NCBI RefSeq assembly: GCF_024793945.1 | Contig: NZ_JANUSD010000004.1 | Span: 1-64,000 of the forward strand | DNA: 64,000 bases | DNA from: Emticicia fluvialis | Lineage (GTDB): Bacteria > Bacteroidota > Bacteroidia > Cytophagales > Spirosomataceae | Direction of reading: 5' to 3' | Shown: positions 26,133 through 34,916 of the stretch, one piece after another | Numbering within the stretch: the stretch's first letter is position 1 | How the letters are laid out: each line of letters begins with the position of its first letter | Made by a program: the position numbers and the translations under genes | The notes under the pieces: generated by a model | Seen by the model: the letters and a program-made list of their open reading frames with translations, nothing else | Told to the model about the DNA's origin: nothing | Database searches by the model: none

Positions 26133-27164
26133 ATGATTGATATGATTAACTTTATTTTTAAGAAAAAACGTTTTTGCCTTTTAATAATTCTATCGGTCAG
26201 CACTGCTCAGGCACAATGGGTTAAGCAGAACGCCGGTACAGATGCGTCGTTCCGTTCTATTTCTGCTGCAAGCAGCAAAGTTGTTTGGGCTGGTGGCACC
26301 AAAGGCACCATACTGAAAACAATTAACGGTGGGGCAGCCTGGCAGGTAATAAAAGTAGCAGGTGCCGAAACCCTCGATTTCAGAGATATACACGGCGTGA
26401 ATGAAAAAACGGCCTTTGCCATGAGCGCAGGTGAAGCAGATAAAGGCGCAGCAAAAATATTTAAAACCACCGACGGCGGTGCAAACTGGCGCGTTGTTTT
26501 TCAGACTACCGAAAAGGGAGCCTTTTTTGATTCTTTTGATTTCTGGAATGAGAAAGAGGGAATACTGATTGGTGACCCCGTAGATGATAAACCCTACATA
26601 TTGCGAACGCTGGATGGCGAAAAATGGGATCGGGTATCGCCTGAAAAACTGCCTGCTATTAAGCCCAAAGAAGCTTCTTTTGCGGCCAGCGGCACTTGTG
26701 TAAACACCAGAAACAAAAAACTGGCCTGGATAAACACCCAAAGCAGAGTTTTTTACACTACCGATAAAGGCGAAACCTGGCAGGTGGCTGAAACCCCTTT
26801 TAAACAAGGTGAAACCTCAGGTATATTCGGCTTACATTTTTATACCGATAAAGATGGCATTGCTACCGGTGGAGATTACAAAGACGACAAGAAAGCCACA
26901 GATAATGTAGCTATTACTCATGATGGCGGAAAAACCTGGGCACTGCTTACGCAGGCGAAACCAGATGGACTAAAGGAGTCTGCCTGGATGCTGCCAGACA
27001 AAAGCCTGATAGTAGTGGGTACATCAGGCACAGGGGTATCAGCCGATAACGGAAAAACATGGAAAGCCATCGATACCGAGTCTTTCCACGCTGTTTCGTG
27101 TTATAAAAATAGCTGTTGGGCCATTGGTGGCAAAGGTAATTTAGCTAAGTGGACAGGCCGTTAA
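26133..27164 (+). CDS. Secreted YCF48/BNR-repeat beta-propeller protein
   Basis: 343 residues with a signal peptide ending about residue 28. Repeats of the GxxGxIxKTxNGGxxW type follow, such as GTILKTINGGAAW, IFKTTDGGANW, VFYTTDKGETW and ITHDGGKTW, each a blade of a seven-bladed propeller. Databases often label such proteins oxidoreductase or photosystem II stability factor, but neither catalysis nor photosynthesis is implied here. It starts 26 bases from batD in a divergent arrangement. Met4 is a possible start. Confidence 0.8.
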   Translation: MIDMINFIFKKKRFCLLIILSVSTAQAQWVKQNAGTDASFRSISAASSKVVWAGGTKGTILKTINGGAAWQVIKVAGAETLDFRDIHGVNEKTAFAMSAGEADKGAAKIFKTTDGGANWRVVFQTTEKGAFFDSFDFWNEKEGILIGDPVDDKPYILRTLDGEKWDRVSPEKLPAIKPKEASFAASGTCVNTRNKKLAWINTQSRVFYTTDKGETWQVAETPFKQGETSGIFGLHFYTDKDGIATGGDYKDDKKATDNVAITHDGGKTWALLTQAKPDGLKESAWMLPDKSLIVVGTSGTGVSADNGKTWKAIDTESFHAVSCYKNSCWAIGGKGNLAKWTGR

Positions 27165-27180
27165 GGCCCGTCTATATTAA

Positions 27181-27537
27181 CTATTCTTTGTTATTGCGGT
27201 CTAGCTGCAATTGTATATAGTAAGATACAAGCAGCCCCAAGCCACCAAAGACTAGAATCAGAGCCGGGTAAAGTGCTTCGGCGTCTTCTTTAACACTATC
27301 TATCATATTAGCTATAAAAATACCTAAACCTACACCCATAAACAAACAGCCCCAACGTAAAGCAGAGGCAGGGTTAACTTTGGTGCCTTGCTTTTGGGGT
27401 GGTGTAAGCCCTTTTTCAATCATAGCCATTTTTTCGTCGTTGTCAAATTTTCTTAATACAACCAGCAGTCCAACGAGTCCAAGAATGGCTGTTACCGGAA
27501 TTGCAATGGCAACTAATGCTTTGGCGGAATCCATAAT
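27181..27537 (-). CDS. DUF6249-like small membrane protein
   Basis: 118 residues from Met at 27537; an upstream in-frame ATG at 27573 would add 12 poorly fitting residues before the first helix. Three hydrophobic helices (about 5-24, 57-75 and 86-106) flank a cytoplasmic loop with DDEKMAMIEKGLTPP, a sequence seen in DUF6249 proteins near ECF sigma genes in Bacteroidota. It is transcribed away from the ECF sigma/anti-sigma unit and may belong to the same regulon. That is inference. Confidence 0.65.
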   Translation of the reverse strand: MMDSAKALVAIAIPVTAILGLVGLLVVLRKFDNDEKMAMIEKGLTPPQKQGTKVNPASALRWGCLFMGVGLGIFIANMIDSVKEDAEALYPALILVFGGLGLLVSYYIQLQLDRNNKE

Positions 27538-27666
27538 AATGTATGTTTTAAAAGTTAAATAATAATTTGGCAATAGGATGCAGGCAATTTAAGTGAGGTT
27601 ACAGGCTGATATGAAAATAAAATATTTCAGAACAAGTGTAACGTTTAGCAAAATGGCGCATCAAAT

Positions 27667-28248
27667 GTGCTAGTGAACAACGAACATAAAGATATTACCC
27701 TACTGAAGCGTATGCAGGCAGGTGATAGGTTAGCTTATAAAGAGTTAATCAATCGCCATAAAGACTATGCATTTACCGTAGCGTACCGGATTCTGAACAG
27801 CAGGGAAGACGCCGAAGAGGTTGCTCAGGATGCCTTTCTGCAGGTATATAAACATATCAATGACTTTAACTATGAATCTAAGTTTACTACCTGGTTTTAT
27901 AGAATAGTGTTTAATGCTGCTCTAATGCAGAAACGGAAAAACCGTGTCTTTACCGAAGACATTGAGACGTCAACCCAGGCTATGATGGTAAGAGCTCAGG
28001 CTGATACCACCGAACATATCAGAAGCCAGGAGCGGAGCAAGGCTATTCACAAGGCCTTGCAGAATCTGTCGTCAGATGATGCCTTACTTATAACTTTGTT
28101 TTATCTGAAAGAACAAACTCTTGAAGAAATTGCAGAAATTTTAACAATAAGTGCCGAAACCGCCAAGGTAAAGTTGTTCAGAGCCAGAAAGCGGCTGGCC
28201 GATGAAATAAAGAAAAAACTAAAAGAAGAGGTGCGAAGCCTTTTGTAA
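27667..28248 (+). CDS. ECF RNA polymerase sigma factor
   Basis: 193 residues with a sigma-70 region 2 (FTVAYRILNSREDAEEVAQDAFLQVYKHI, here split over about residues 37-65) and region 4 (LEEIAEILTISAETAKVKLFRARKRL near the C-terminus). The start is a GTG at 27667, and a second GTG lies two codons later. The overlapping short frame ATG-GCG-CAT-CAA-ATG-TGC-TAG at 27653 ends across the second GTG and may couple translation. The gene ahead of the putative anti-sigma factor makes the classical two-gene unit. Confidence 0.93.
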   Translation: MLVNNEHKDITLLKRMQAGDRLAYKELINRHKDYAFTVAYRILNSREDAEEVAQDAFLQVYKHINDFNYESKFTTWFYRIVFNAALMQKRKNRVFTEDIETSTQAMMVRAQADTTEHIRSQERSKAIHKALQNLSSDDALLITLFYLKEQTLEEIAEILTISAETAKVKLFRARKRLADEIKKKLKEEVRSLL

Positions 28249-28361
28249 AAGAATAAATACAAAGCAGCTATAAAACGCTTATTTTTACGTTTAGATAAAA
28301 AGCAATGTTTGCTTAAACTGGCGTGGAGAGATTGGTTCCACAATAAATATTAAGAATAGAG

Positions 28362-28865
28362 ATGCTGAAAGACGAACAAATATTTGATATTCTGGATGGC
28401 ACTGCAACTGAAGCTATTTTGCAGCTACATGCCTGCGAGATGAAGCGTTCTGAAAATTACCGGGCGTATTTTATGGAAATGAAAGCCTTGCACCTGGATA
28501 TGCTGAATATGCCGCTGGAGAAACCATCTGCCAGCTTTACTGAAAGTGTTATGGCTGCAGTTCCTGTTCATCAGCCGGTTTTTGTGGTTGTAAGAAGAAA
28601 ATCATGGGCAGCCAGGTTACCGCAAGTTATTCTGGGTGTACTTGCCCTGGCAATAATAACTACTATTGCCCTGGCCATGATTTATGCACCAGGCAATAGT
28701 GTTAACAATATTGTGGCTATTCCGCGCATGCAGGAGTTACGAGATTTTCTGACGGGAGATTTCATCCGGATTGTTGCCCTGCTGAATCTGATTGTATTGC
28801 TGGCAGTTTTTGACAAAAAGGTGCTGAAGCCCTACTTTAATGAGAGAAAAGTAAAATTAGGGTAA
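28362..28865 (+). CDS. Putative anti-sigma factor, membrane protein
   Basis: 167 residues. A cytoplasmic N-terminal part (about 1-85) has a helical DExIFDILDGTA start. Two membrane helices follow, at about 88-110 and 133-150, and a short basic tail. I recognise no zinc-binding anti-sigma motif (HxxxCxxC), only HACE. The assignment rests on position 113 bases after an ECF sigma gene and on topology. Its last nine bases overlap the convergent GNAT gene. Confidence 0.6.
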   Translation: MLKDEQIFDILDGTATEAILQLHACEMKRSENYRAYFMEMKALHLDMLNMPLEKPSASFTESVMAAVPVHQPVFVVVRRKSWAARLPQVILGVLALAIITTIALAMIYAPGNSVNNIVAIPRMQELRDFLTGDFIRIVALLNLIVLLAVFDKKVLKPYFNERKVKLG

Positions 28866-29300
28866 GTTTATCAGAAAACTGAATCCATGCTTATTGAAAC
28901 CCAAGGATTCGTAAAACTGGTGAGCCTGTTCTCTGCGAAGGTTGCTTGAGAGCGACATCTTGTAGCAACCTTTTTCTTTGGCATATTGCAGCGCAAATGC
29001 CATCATTTTTTTGCCAATGCCTTGCCCCTGAGCTTCAGGCAGAACACCTACATCTTCAATCACAGCCGAAGGGCTGCCCATGTGTGCCATGTTTTCCATT
29101 ACCAGCAAGGCAAATGTACCAACGGCTGTTCCGTTGTTTTCAGCTACAAAAACGTGGTAGTCAGGGTACTGGCTTTGTTTTATGAAAATCTCTTTGGCAG
29201 CCTCTACCGATAGCACCTTATGATTATCTAATGCCTGTGCATAAATATTTAATAGACTGGGTACGTCGTCAATAGTAGCTATGCGGATGACTAATTCCAT
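28857..29300 (-). CDS. GNAT-family N-acetyltransferase
   Basis: 147 residues with the full GNAT fold: an N-terminal IRIATIDDVPSLLNIYAQ, the acetyl-CoA-binding loop in VLPEAQGQGIGKKMMAFA and a C-terminal motif AHQFYESLGFNKHGFSF. The family moves acetyl groups to amines of small molecules or proteins. The substrate is unknown. It overlaps the anti-sigma gene tail-to-tail by nine bases. Confidence 0.88.
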   Translation of the reverse strand: MELVIRIATIDDVPSLLNIYAQALDNHKVLSVEAAKEIFIKQSQYPDYHVFVAENNGTAVGTFALLVMENMAHMGSPSAVIEDVGVLPEAQGQGIGKKMMAFALQYAKEKGCYKMSLSSNLRREQAHQFYESLGFNKHGFSFLINLP

Positions 29301-29358
29301 GGTTTAATGAACGTTTATTTGACCTTTTAAGTTAATCAACCAACAGAATATATCAAAA

Positions 29359-29529
29359 TTGGGAGGTCAGAAAAATAGTAAAGGCAAAACTGTTTCATCT
29401 GTGTTTGCAGAAGAAGATTACTATTTTGAAGGTGGATTTATGGTTTTTACCGAAGTTTACCACAAAAAGAGGGGCTATTGTTGCAAAAATGGCTGTAGGC
29501 ACTGCCCGTTTGGTTTCAAAAAAAGGTAA
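29359..29529 (+). CDS. DUF5522 small cysteine-rich protein
   Basis: A 56-residue frame with a TTG start at 29359 and a TAA at 29527-29529. The C-terminal half is EEDYYFEGGFMVFTEVYH followed by the cysteine motif RGYCCKNGCRHCPFG (Cys41, Cys42, Cys46, Cys49). This is the hallmark of DUF5522, a short family of unknown function that looks metal-binding. The frame is open upstream to 29323, so ATA, ATC or another weak start is possible; I chose TTG as the only normal alternative start. It lies between the divergent GNAT gene and rpmB. Confidence 0.75.
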   Translation: MGGQKNSKGKTVSSVFAEEDYYFEGGFMVFTEVYHKKRGYCCKNGCRHCPFGFKKR

Positions 29530-29615
29530 ATTTGTTTTTTTATTTGAGAAATAATTACGAATTTTGCACTCCCGTTTAAGGAATTCCATTTTTTCATAGA
29601 AAATATTATAATACA

Positions 29616-29855
29616 ATGGCAAAGGTTTGTCAAATTACTGGTAAGAGAACACAAGTCGGTAACAACGTATCGCACGCTAACAATAAAACAAAGCGTAAAT
29701 TTTTCCCGAATCTGAAAACCAAGAAATTTTTCCTGGAGTCAGAAGGTGTATGGGTATCATTGAAAGTTTCGACTTCAGCCCTTCGTACTATCAACAAAAA
29801 AGGCTTGGAAGCTACTTTGATTGATGCAGCCCGCAAAGGTACATTGGCGTTGTAA
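29616..29855 (+). CDS. rpmB: 50S ribosomal protein L28
   Basis: 79 residues, the family's usual length, beginning AKVCQITGKRTQVGNNVSHA, the conserved L28 start with its single zinc-type Cys, and ending in a Lys/Arg-rich helix. L28 is a component of the large ribosomal subunit. In many bacteria rpmG (L33) follows directly; here a strong terminator follows, so rpmB is alone. Confidence 0.96.
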   Translation: MAKVCQITGKRTQVGNNVSHANNKTKRKFFPNLKTKKFFLESEGVWVSLKVSTSALRTINKKGLEATLIDAARKGTLAL

Positions 29856-29876
29856 GATATATTCTCGTTCGTAGAT

Positions 29877-29912
29877 AAAAAGCATGGCTGTAGCAGTCAT
29901 GCTTTTTGTTTT
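29877..29912 (+). terminator. Terminator after rpmB
   Basis: A fourteen-pair stem, AAAAAGCATGGCTG with CAGTCATGCTTTTT (one G-T pair), and a TAG loop, with T-rich sequence on both sides; it could work in both directions. Confidence 0.85.
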
Positions 29913-29952
29913 TATTTAGTACCTTGCCTATCTAATAAACTTTCATTGGCAA

Positions 29953-30768
29953 ATGCTTAACCATATTCAGGAGGCCTCAGATTACATCCAGTCACAGACA
30001 GACCACTTCAAACCGCAGTTTGGTATCATTCTCGGAACCGGCCTTGGCAAACTGACCGATGACATGGCTATTGAGTTTTCGCTTAACTATTCTGACATAC
30101 CTTATTTCCCGATATCCACAGTTGAGTCGCATAAAGGTAAATTGTTGTTCGGAACACTCAATGGCAAAAAGGTGGTTTGTATGCAGGGCAGGTTTCATTA
30201 TTATGAAGGTTACAGTATGCAGCAGGTTACTTTTCCGGTGCGTGTAATGAAATGGCTGGGCATTGAGCGCCTGATAGTATCTAATGCTGCTGGCGGGTTG
30301 AATCCGGGATTTAAAGAAAGCGACCTGATGATAATAGAAGACCACATCGGTCTGTTTTTACCTGATAACCCGCTGAGAGGAGAAAATATAATGGGCGACA
30401 GGTTTCCGGATATGAGCGAACCTTATGAAATAGAAATGATTGAGAAAGCTTTATTATTAGCCACTCAGAATGGGATAGAAGGTTTGCACAAAGGCGTTTA
30501 TGTGAGTGTGCCGGGGCCGAACCTGGAAACCAGGGCCGAATACAGAATGCTGAGGCTGTCGGGTGCAGATGCCGTAGGGATGAGTACTGTGCCAGAGGTG
30601 ATTGTAGCCCGCCAGATGGATATACCGGTTTTTGGTATTTCTGTAATTACTGATATGTGCGTGCCGGAGCTTTTGAAAAAAGCTGAACTTCCGAGAATAC
30701 TGGAAGCCGCCCGCAAAGCAGAACCAACCATGACACTGATCATTAAAGAGTTAATTGGCAGTTTATAG
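29953..30768 (+). CDS. Purine nucleoside phosphorylase (class II, trimeric type)
   Basis: 271 residues. The phosphate-binding GTGLGKL lies near residue 26, with the conserved VSNAAGGLNPGFKESDLM, the purine-site Glu in GPNLETRAEYRM and a late ITDMCVPE segment. It splits purine nucleosides with phosphate to the base and (deoxy)ribose-1-phosphate for purine salvage. Length and motifs fit the PunA/eukaryotic-like trimeric PNP rather than the hexameric DeoD. It is a single-gene unit between terminators. Confidence 0.93.
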   Translation: MLNHIQEASDYIQSQTDHFKPQFGIILGTGLGKLTDDMAIEFSLNYSDIPYFPISTVESHKGKLLFGTLNGKKVVCMQGRFHYYEGYSMQQVTFPVRVMKWLGIERLIVSNAAGGLNPGFKESDLMIIEDHIGLFLPDNPLRGENIMGDRFPDMSEPYEIEMIEKALLLATQNGIEGLHKGVYVSVPGPNLETRAEYRMLRLSGADAVGMSTVPEVIVARQMDIPVFGISVITDMCVPELLKKAELPRILEAARKAEPTMTLIIKELIGSL

Positions 30769-30795
30769 GCAAACACAGCAAGAAACTAAAAACAG

Positions 30796-30829
30796 AAAGG
30801 GGCTTTGTTGCTTAGCAACCAGCCCCTTT
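30796..30829. terminator. Terminator between convergent pnp and the isomerase-like gene
   Basis: AAAGGGGCT (30796-30804) pairs with AGCCCCTTT (30821-30829), and the loop itself can form GTTGC/GCAAC. It lies between two stop codons and may serve both genes. Confidence 0.7.
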
Positions 30830-30849
30830 ACTGATTAAAACTATTATTT

Positions 30850-31833
30850 TCAGGCAAATACCAGATTCTTCATATAGGCTGCATTAGCTTCGGCAGCTTT
30901 CAAAGGTGTTGTACCATCAAAACGTTCTTGTTCAACAATAAAATAATTTACGCCGTTCTGAGAAGCCACATTTAACAAATGAGGGAAATCAATTCTGCCA
31001 CTACCAATGGTTGTTGAGAACGAGAACAACGGGTCTTTTACTTTCTCTTTTTCTGTTATTTCTTTTACTTTAGCCTCGCTCAGAATGTCTTTCACATGCA
31101 CCAGGCGGAAACGGTTTTTATATTTGGTAAGCCATTCTTCGGGATTTTCTCCGGCCGAAACCACCCAGTACAAGTCGGCTTCAAAATCTACCAGAGCAGG
31201 GTCTGTGCCTTCAAGCAGAATGGTTTCAGGCATGGTGCCATCTGCAAATTTCTTAAATTCAAAATTATGGTTATGATAAGCTACTCGCAGCCCTGCTTTG
31301 GCTGCAATTTCTCCCTGACGGTTCAACCCCTCTGCTGCTTTTTTCCATTCGTCAGCTTTGGTAAGGCTTCCCAAAAATGGATTTATCAGGTATTTCATGC
31401 CTATACTTGCGGCGTCGTCAACCAGTTTTTTAAATTCACTTTCAGTCTCCTTTTTCATGGTGTAGTCCGGATTGCAGTGGGTGCTTACCAGGCTACTTCC
31501 GATATCGTCCATGAGTGTTTTAAATTCTTTGGCAGTCATTCCCCAGAAAACGCCCTTGTCACCCTGAAAACTTTCAATTTGTTTATATCCATAACTTGCC
31601 AGTGCTTTCAATACACCTTTCGGGTCTTTGGCTAAGTCTTCCTTCACGGTCCAGAGTTGTATCCCGAATTGTTTAACTGATGGTTCTGCCGTCATGGCGG
31701 AAGTGGCAGTTGAATCGGTGGTTTTTTCTTCAGTTTTTGATGATGGAGTACATGACCATAATTGATTGGCAAGTAGTGGTGCTGCGGCTAGCAGGCTGGT
31801 GTTTCTCAGGAAATTTCGACGGTCTATTTTCAT
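30850..31833 (-). CDS. Exported sugar-phosphate isomerase/epimerase-like protein (xylose isomerase-like TIM barrel)
   Basis: 327 residues from Met at 31833, chosen because it starts a Tat-like signal with DRRNFLRNTS followed by an Ala/Leu stretch and a Cys near residue 28; the frame begins at 31869. The mature part shows the AP-endonuclease-2 TIM-barrel pattern: FGIQLWTVKEDL, VAYHNHNFEFK with metal histidines, VDFEADLYWV and LVHVKDIL. Such exported proteins are common in Bacteroidota and are often called isomerases. No substrate can be named. It is not part of the inositol operon despite sharing a fold with IolE. Confidence 0.82.
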   Translation of the reverse strand: MKIDRRNFLRNTSLLAAAPLLANQLWSCTPSSKTEEKTTDSTATSAMTAEPSVKQFGIQLWTVKEDLAKDPKGVLKALASYGYKQIESFQGDKGVFWGMTAKEFKTLMDDIGSSLVSTHCNPDYTMKKETESEFKKLVDDAASIGMKYLINPFLGSLTKADEWKKAAEGLNRQGEIAAKAGLRVAYHNHNFEFKKFADGTMPETILLEGTDPALVDFEADLYWVVSAGENPEEWLTKYKNRFRLVHVKDILSEAKVKEITEKEKVKDPLFSFSTTIGSGRIDFPHLLNVASQNGVNYFIVEQERFDGTTPLKAAEANAAYMKNLVFA

Positions 31834-31980
31834 AGTGCGTATTTGAATTTTTAAAAGGGTAAGAATCAAATTAACTATCTATTGAAAGCGAAGTAAAAGT
31901 AAATATAAAAATGCAAAAACGTTTTCTTTGGCCTTGTATATTTTCTTATTTTGTATCTGAAACGGAACGAAAAAGAAGAT

Positions 31981-33168
31981 ATGTACGCAAAAGTTTTTTT
32001 ACAGGGCGGAAAAGAGCAGGTAGTGAAGCGGCTGCACCCCTGGGTTTTCTCTGGTGCCATTGCCAGAACAGAAGGGCAGCCACAAGACGGAGACATTGTT
32101 GAAGTGTGCGATAAAAAAGGTAATTATCTGGCCACAGGCCATTTTTATAATGGCAGTATTACGATCAAGATTTTTTCGTACGAGCCGGGTATAATTGATG
32201 AAGATTTCTGGTTGAAAAAGCTCAGAACAGCTTATTCCATCAGGCAGACCGTGCAAAGTGAAAGTACTACCTGTTACAGGCTTACGCATGGAGAGGGCGA
32301 CGGGTTTCCAGGATTAATACTTGATTATTATCAACGTGTAATTGTTTTTCAGGCCCATACGATTGGTATGTGGCGCGAGAAAGAAAAAATAGTAAGTGCG
32401 CTAAAAAGCATTTATGGCGATGCCCTGTTGGCCATTTACGATAAAAGTGCCGAAACATTGCCCGACGAATTTGGCAAAACCATTAAAAACGGATATTTGT
32501 TTTCATCAGGCTCTTCAGAAAACCTTTTGCCTCATGAGGTTTTGGAAAACGGAAACAAATTTCTTATTGACTGGGAAACGGGTCAGAAAACAGGTTTCTT
32601 TCTTGACCAGCGCGACAACCGCGCCTTGTTAGCCCATTATGCCAAAGACAAAAAAGTCCTGAATGCCTTTTGTTATTCGGGTGGGTTTTCTATTTACGCA
32701 TTGAGGGCTGGTGCGCAACGCGTAGAATCTGTTGATGTTTCAAAGAAAGCCATAGAACTGGTAAACCAGAATGTGGCTGCCAATTTTGGCGATGCAGACA
32801 ACCACCAGGCAGTAGCCGAAGATGTAATGAGTTTTTTGAAACAAAACGACCAGATTTATGACCTGATAGTGCTAGACCCGCCAGCCTATGCAAAAAGTAT
32901 AGCCAAAAGGCATCAGGCAGTACAAGGTTACAAACGGTTGAATATGGAGGGTATTAAGCGGCTGGCCAGTGGGGGTATCTTGTTTACATTTTCCTGCTCG
33001 CAAGTGGTAGACAGAGAACTATTTTATAATACTGTTGTGTCGGCAGCGCTAGAGGTTGGCAGGCAGGTAAGAGTGCTGCATCACCTTACACAAGGGGCCG
33101 ACCACCCTGTAAATCTGTTTCATCCCGAGGGTAGCTACCTGAAAGGCCTGGTTTTGTATGTTGAATAA
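31981..33168 (+). CDS. Class I SAM-dependent rRNA methyltransferase (RlmI family)
   Basis: 395 residues from the ATG at 31981; the frame begins at 31951, but the protein family starts at the MYAKVFL region. An N-terminal PUA domain (about 1-75, with HPWVFSGAI), a bridging domain and a Rossmann methyltransferase follow. The SAM site is in VLNAFCYSGGFSIYALRAGA and the catalytic-type motif is LIVLDPPAYAKS. In E. coli the relative RlmI methylates C1962 of 23S rRNA. Orthology at the same base is likely but unproven. Confidence 0.9.
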   Translation: MYAKVFLQGGKEQVVKRLHPWVFSGAIARTEGQPQDGDIVEVCDKKGNYLATGHFYNGSITIKIFSYEPGIIDEDFWLKKLRTAYSIRQTVQSESTTCYRLTHGEGDGFPGLILDYYQRVIVFQAHTIGMWREKEKIVSALKSIYGDALLAIYDKSAETLPDEFGKTIKNGYLFSSGSSENLLPHEVLENGNKFLIDWETGQKTGFFLDQRDNRALLAHYAKDKKVLNAFCYSGGFSIYALRAGAQRVESVDVSKKAIELVNQNVAANFGDADNHQAVAEDVMSFLKQNDQIYDLIVLDPPAYAKSIAKRHQAVQGYKRLNMEGIKRLASGGILFTFSCSQVVDRELFYNTVVSAALEVGRQVRVLHHLTQGADHPVNLFHPEGSYLKGLVLYVE

Positions 33169-33170
33169 CA

Positions 33171-33206
33171 AAAAGAAAGCCTTTTGAAATTTCTCAAAAG
33201 GCTTTC
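33171..33206 (-). terminator. Terminator of the cupin gene
   Basis: A thirteen-pair stem, GAAAGCCTTTTGA with TCAAAAGGCTTTC. The T run is on the minus strand (the AAAA before 33175 on the plus strand), so it mainly ends the cupin transcript, though it also follows the methyltransferase stop. Confidence 0.8.
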
Positions 33207-33214
33207 CGGTTATA

Positions 33215-33724
33215 TCAACGACCAAAATCATCCTGAACGCGAACGATGTCATCTTCATCAGACGGATTCTCAGGGTCAGTATGTTGCCAGATTTCAGCAA
33301 TAATGCCCCATTGGCTCAAACCAATCAGACGGTGTCTTTCGCCTTGTTTCAGATTAATTATGTCTCCAAGGTTTAGTGTTTGCAATTCATTTTCCTCATC
33401 CGTATCGCTTGTCACAACACCTGCTATTCCTCCCACTACTTTCCAGATTTCAGCTCTACGGAAATGATACTGCCATGAAAGACGTTTGTCTGGTGCAACT
33501 ACCAGAATTTTCGGGCTCAGCTTGCGGCCAACACCAAAATCTTCAATGCTTAAATGCGGAAAATACGTTTCTATAAATTTCGGCGCTTGTGATTCATCAA
33601 GAACAAAGAAACCACCCCAAGGGCGTGTCTGGTCCTGATTAGCAATAGTAAATCCTAGGTCGGTTATTACTTTTTCTACTTCTGTAAAAACTGTGCTTTT
33701 TTCTGTTTCAGCCGAAAAATTCAT
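33215..33724 (-). CDS. Cupin protein related to type II phosphomannose isomerase
   Basis: 169 residues from the ATG at 33724; the longer frame to 33829 would give an unrelated hydrophobic N-terminus. The cupin barrel is visible: TRPWGGFFVLDE near the start, LSWQYHFRRAEIWKVV with metal-ligand His residues, and LKQGERHRLIGLSQWGIIAEIWQ in the second motif. The pattern matches the mannose-6-phosphate isomerase domain of GDP-mannose enzymes. No pathway neighbours are present. A strong terminator lies 9 bases after its stop. Confidence 0.78.
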   Translation of the reverse strand: MNFSAETEKSTVFTEVEKVITDLGFTIANQDQTRPWGGFFVLDESQAPKFIETYFPHLSIEDFGVGRKLSPKILVVAPDKRLSWQYHFRRAEIWKVVGGIAGVVTSDTDEENELQTLNLGDIINLKQGERHRLIGLSQWGIIAEIWQHTDPENPSDEDDIVRVQDDFGR

Positions 33725-33736
33725 GGGAGTAATGTT

Positions 33737-33764
33737 TTTGAGAAATGTTTTACAATTAGTTTTG
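33737..33764 (+). promoter_or_regulatory. Candidate promoter for the WD40 gene
   Basis: TTTG (33737-33740), a 16-base spacer and TAGTTTTG (33757-33764) fit the phylum consensus. The WD40 start codon is 63 bases downstream. Confidence 0.45.
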
Positions 33765-33827
33765 CAGGTAAAAATAAATACATATCTACAACAAATAATA
33801 ATATGATTGGAAAAATCATATAATGTC

Positions 33828-34739
33828 ATGATTCATGTCAAAAAAATAGATACATTTACCGGACATCGGGATTGTATATACGCATTGGAGAGGTCTGGAG
33901 AGAACCATCGGTTTTTTTCGGCAGCAGGTGACGGATACGTTGTAAGATGGAATCTTGAAAAACCGGATGTTGGAGAATTAATTGCGAAAGTAAAAAATTC
34001 TGTATATTCGCTTGCCTATTTACCTCAGGCCAATCAACTTTGGGTAGCCCAGAACCAGGAGGGTATTCATGTGATTGACCTTGAAACCAAACAAGAACTG
34101 CGCTCATTAAAATTATCACCGGCATATTATTTTGATATTCAGTTTTACGACGGAAACGCGTTTATAGCCGACAGCGCCGGAGTCATTTCTGTTATTGATG
34201 CCGAAACTATCAGTTTTCGTAAACACATAAAAGCGGCGGGCGTAAGTGTCCGGTGCCTGGCCGTTAACCCGGTAGAGCGGGAATTGGCCGCCGGCTACAG
34301 CGATAACTCTATTAAGATTTTCGACCTGAAAACCTATGAGTTGAAACGCGTAATAGAGGCTCATAGCAACTCGGTTTTTACTATCAGGTACACACCCGAC
34401 TTTACAAAGCTGATATCGGGCAGCAGAGATGCCCGCCTGAAAGTCTGGAATGTTGAGACCGGCTATAAACTTGAAGAAGAAGTTGCGGCGCATACATTTG
34501 CCATTAATCATCTGGCATTTAGCCCTGACGGCCTACAATTTGTTACCGGCAGCATGGATAAGTCTGTAAAAGTATGGGACACAGGGTCGCTCCGGTTATT
34601 GAAAGTGATTGACCGCGCCCGACATGCCGGGCATGGTACATCAGTAAACAAGGTTTTGTGGACAACCTACAAAAACCAGATAGTTTCTGGTAGTGATGAC
34701 CGAACCATTTCGGTATGGGAACTGGATACAGACAACTGA
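33828..34739 (+). CDS. WD40-repeat beta-propeller protein
   Basis: 303 residues from the ATG at 33828 (the frame opens earlier only at a TTG). About seven WD40 blades are visible, for example FTGHRDCIYAL...YVVRWN, KLISGSRDARLKVWN, FVTGSMDKSVKVWD and IVSGSDDRTISVWE. There is no signal peptide or enzyme domain, so it is probably a cytoplasmic scaffold. Partners are not indicated by its neighbours. Confidence 0.88.
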   Translation: MIHVKKIDTFTGHRDCIYALERSGENHRFFSAAGDGYVVRWNLEKPDVGELIAKVKNSVYSLAYLPQANQLWVAQNQEGIHVIDLETKQELRSLKLSPAYYFDIQFYDGNAFIADSAGVISVIDAETISFRKHIKAAGVSVRCLAVNPVERELAAGYSDNSIKIFDLKTYELKRVIEAHSNSVFTIRYTPDFTKLISGSRDARLKVWNVETGYKLEEEVAAHTFAINHLAFSPDGLQFVTGSMDKSVKVWDTGSLRLLKVIDRARHAGHGTSVNKVLWTTYKNQIVSGSDDRTISVWELDTDN

Positions 34740-34878
34740 AAATCAAATAAATTATTGATTTTTGAGTTATAAAAAACAGAGGTTAAAATACCTGATAACC
34801 TGATGTTTACCACTGGTTGGTGCTCCTGTGCAAATTGAAGAAAATAAATGAAATAGGGAGTACCGACAGTTTTTTTGT

Positions 34879-34886
34879 TAATTTTG
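34879..34886 (+). promoter_or_regulatory. Possible -7 box upstream of the DivIVA-domain gene
   Basis: TAATTTTG matches TAnnTTTG 30 bases before the start codon. No good -33 TTG at the usual distance was seen. Confidence 0.3.
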
Positions 34887-34916
34887 CCATAAAATCTATA
34901 TAAAAACATTGAAGAA

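Noticed and set aside
26190..26807. 205-codon minus-strand frame opposite the propeller protein gene
   Set aside because: The opposite strand encodes clear BNR-type repeats; this frame is their reverse shadow.
26133..27164. Label of photosystem II assembly factor or oxidoreductase for the propeller protein
   Set aside because: Only the YCF48/BNR repeats are shared. No photosynthetic or redox motif is present.
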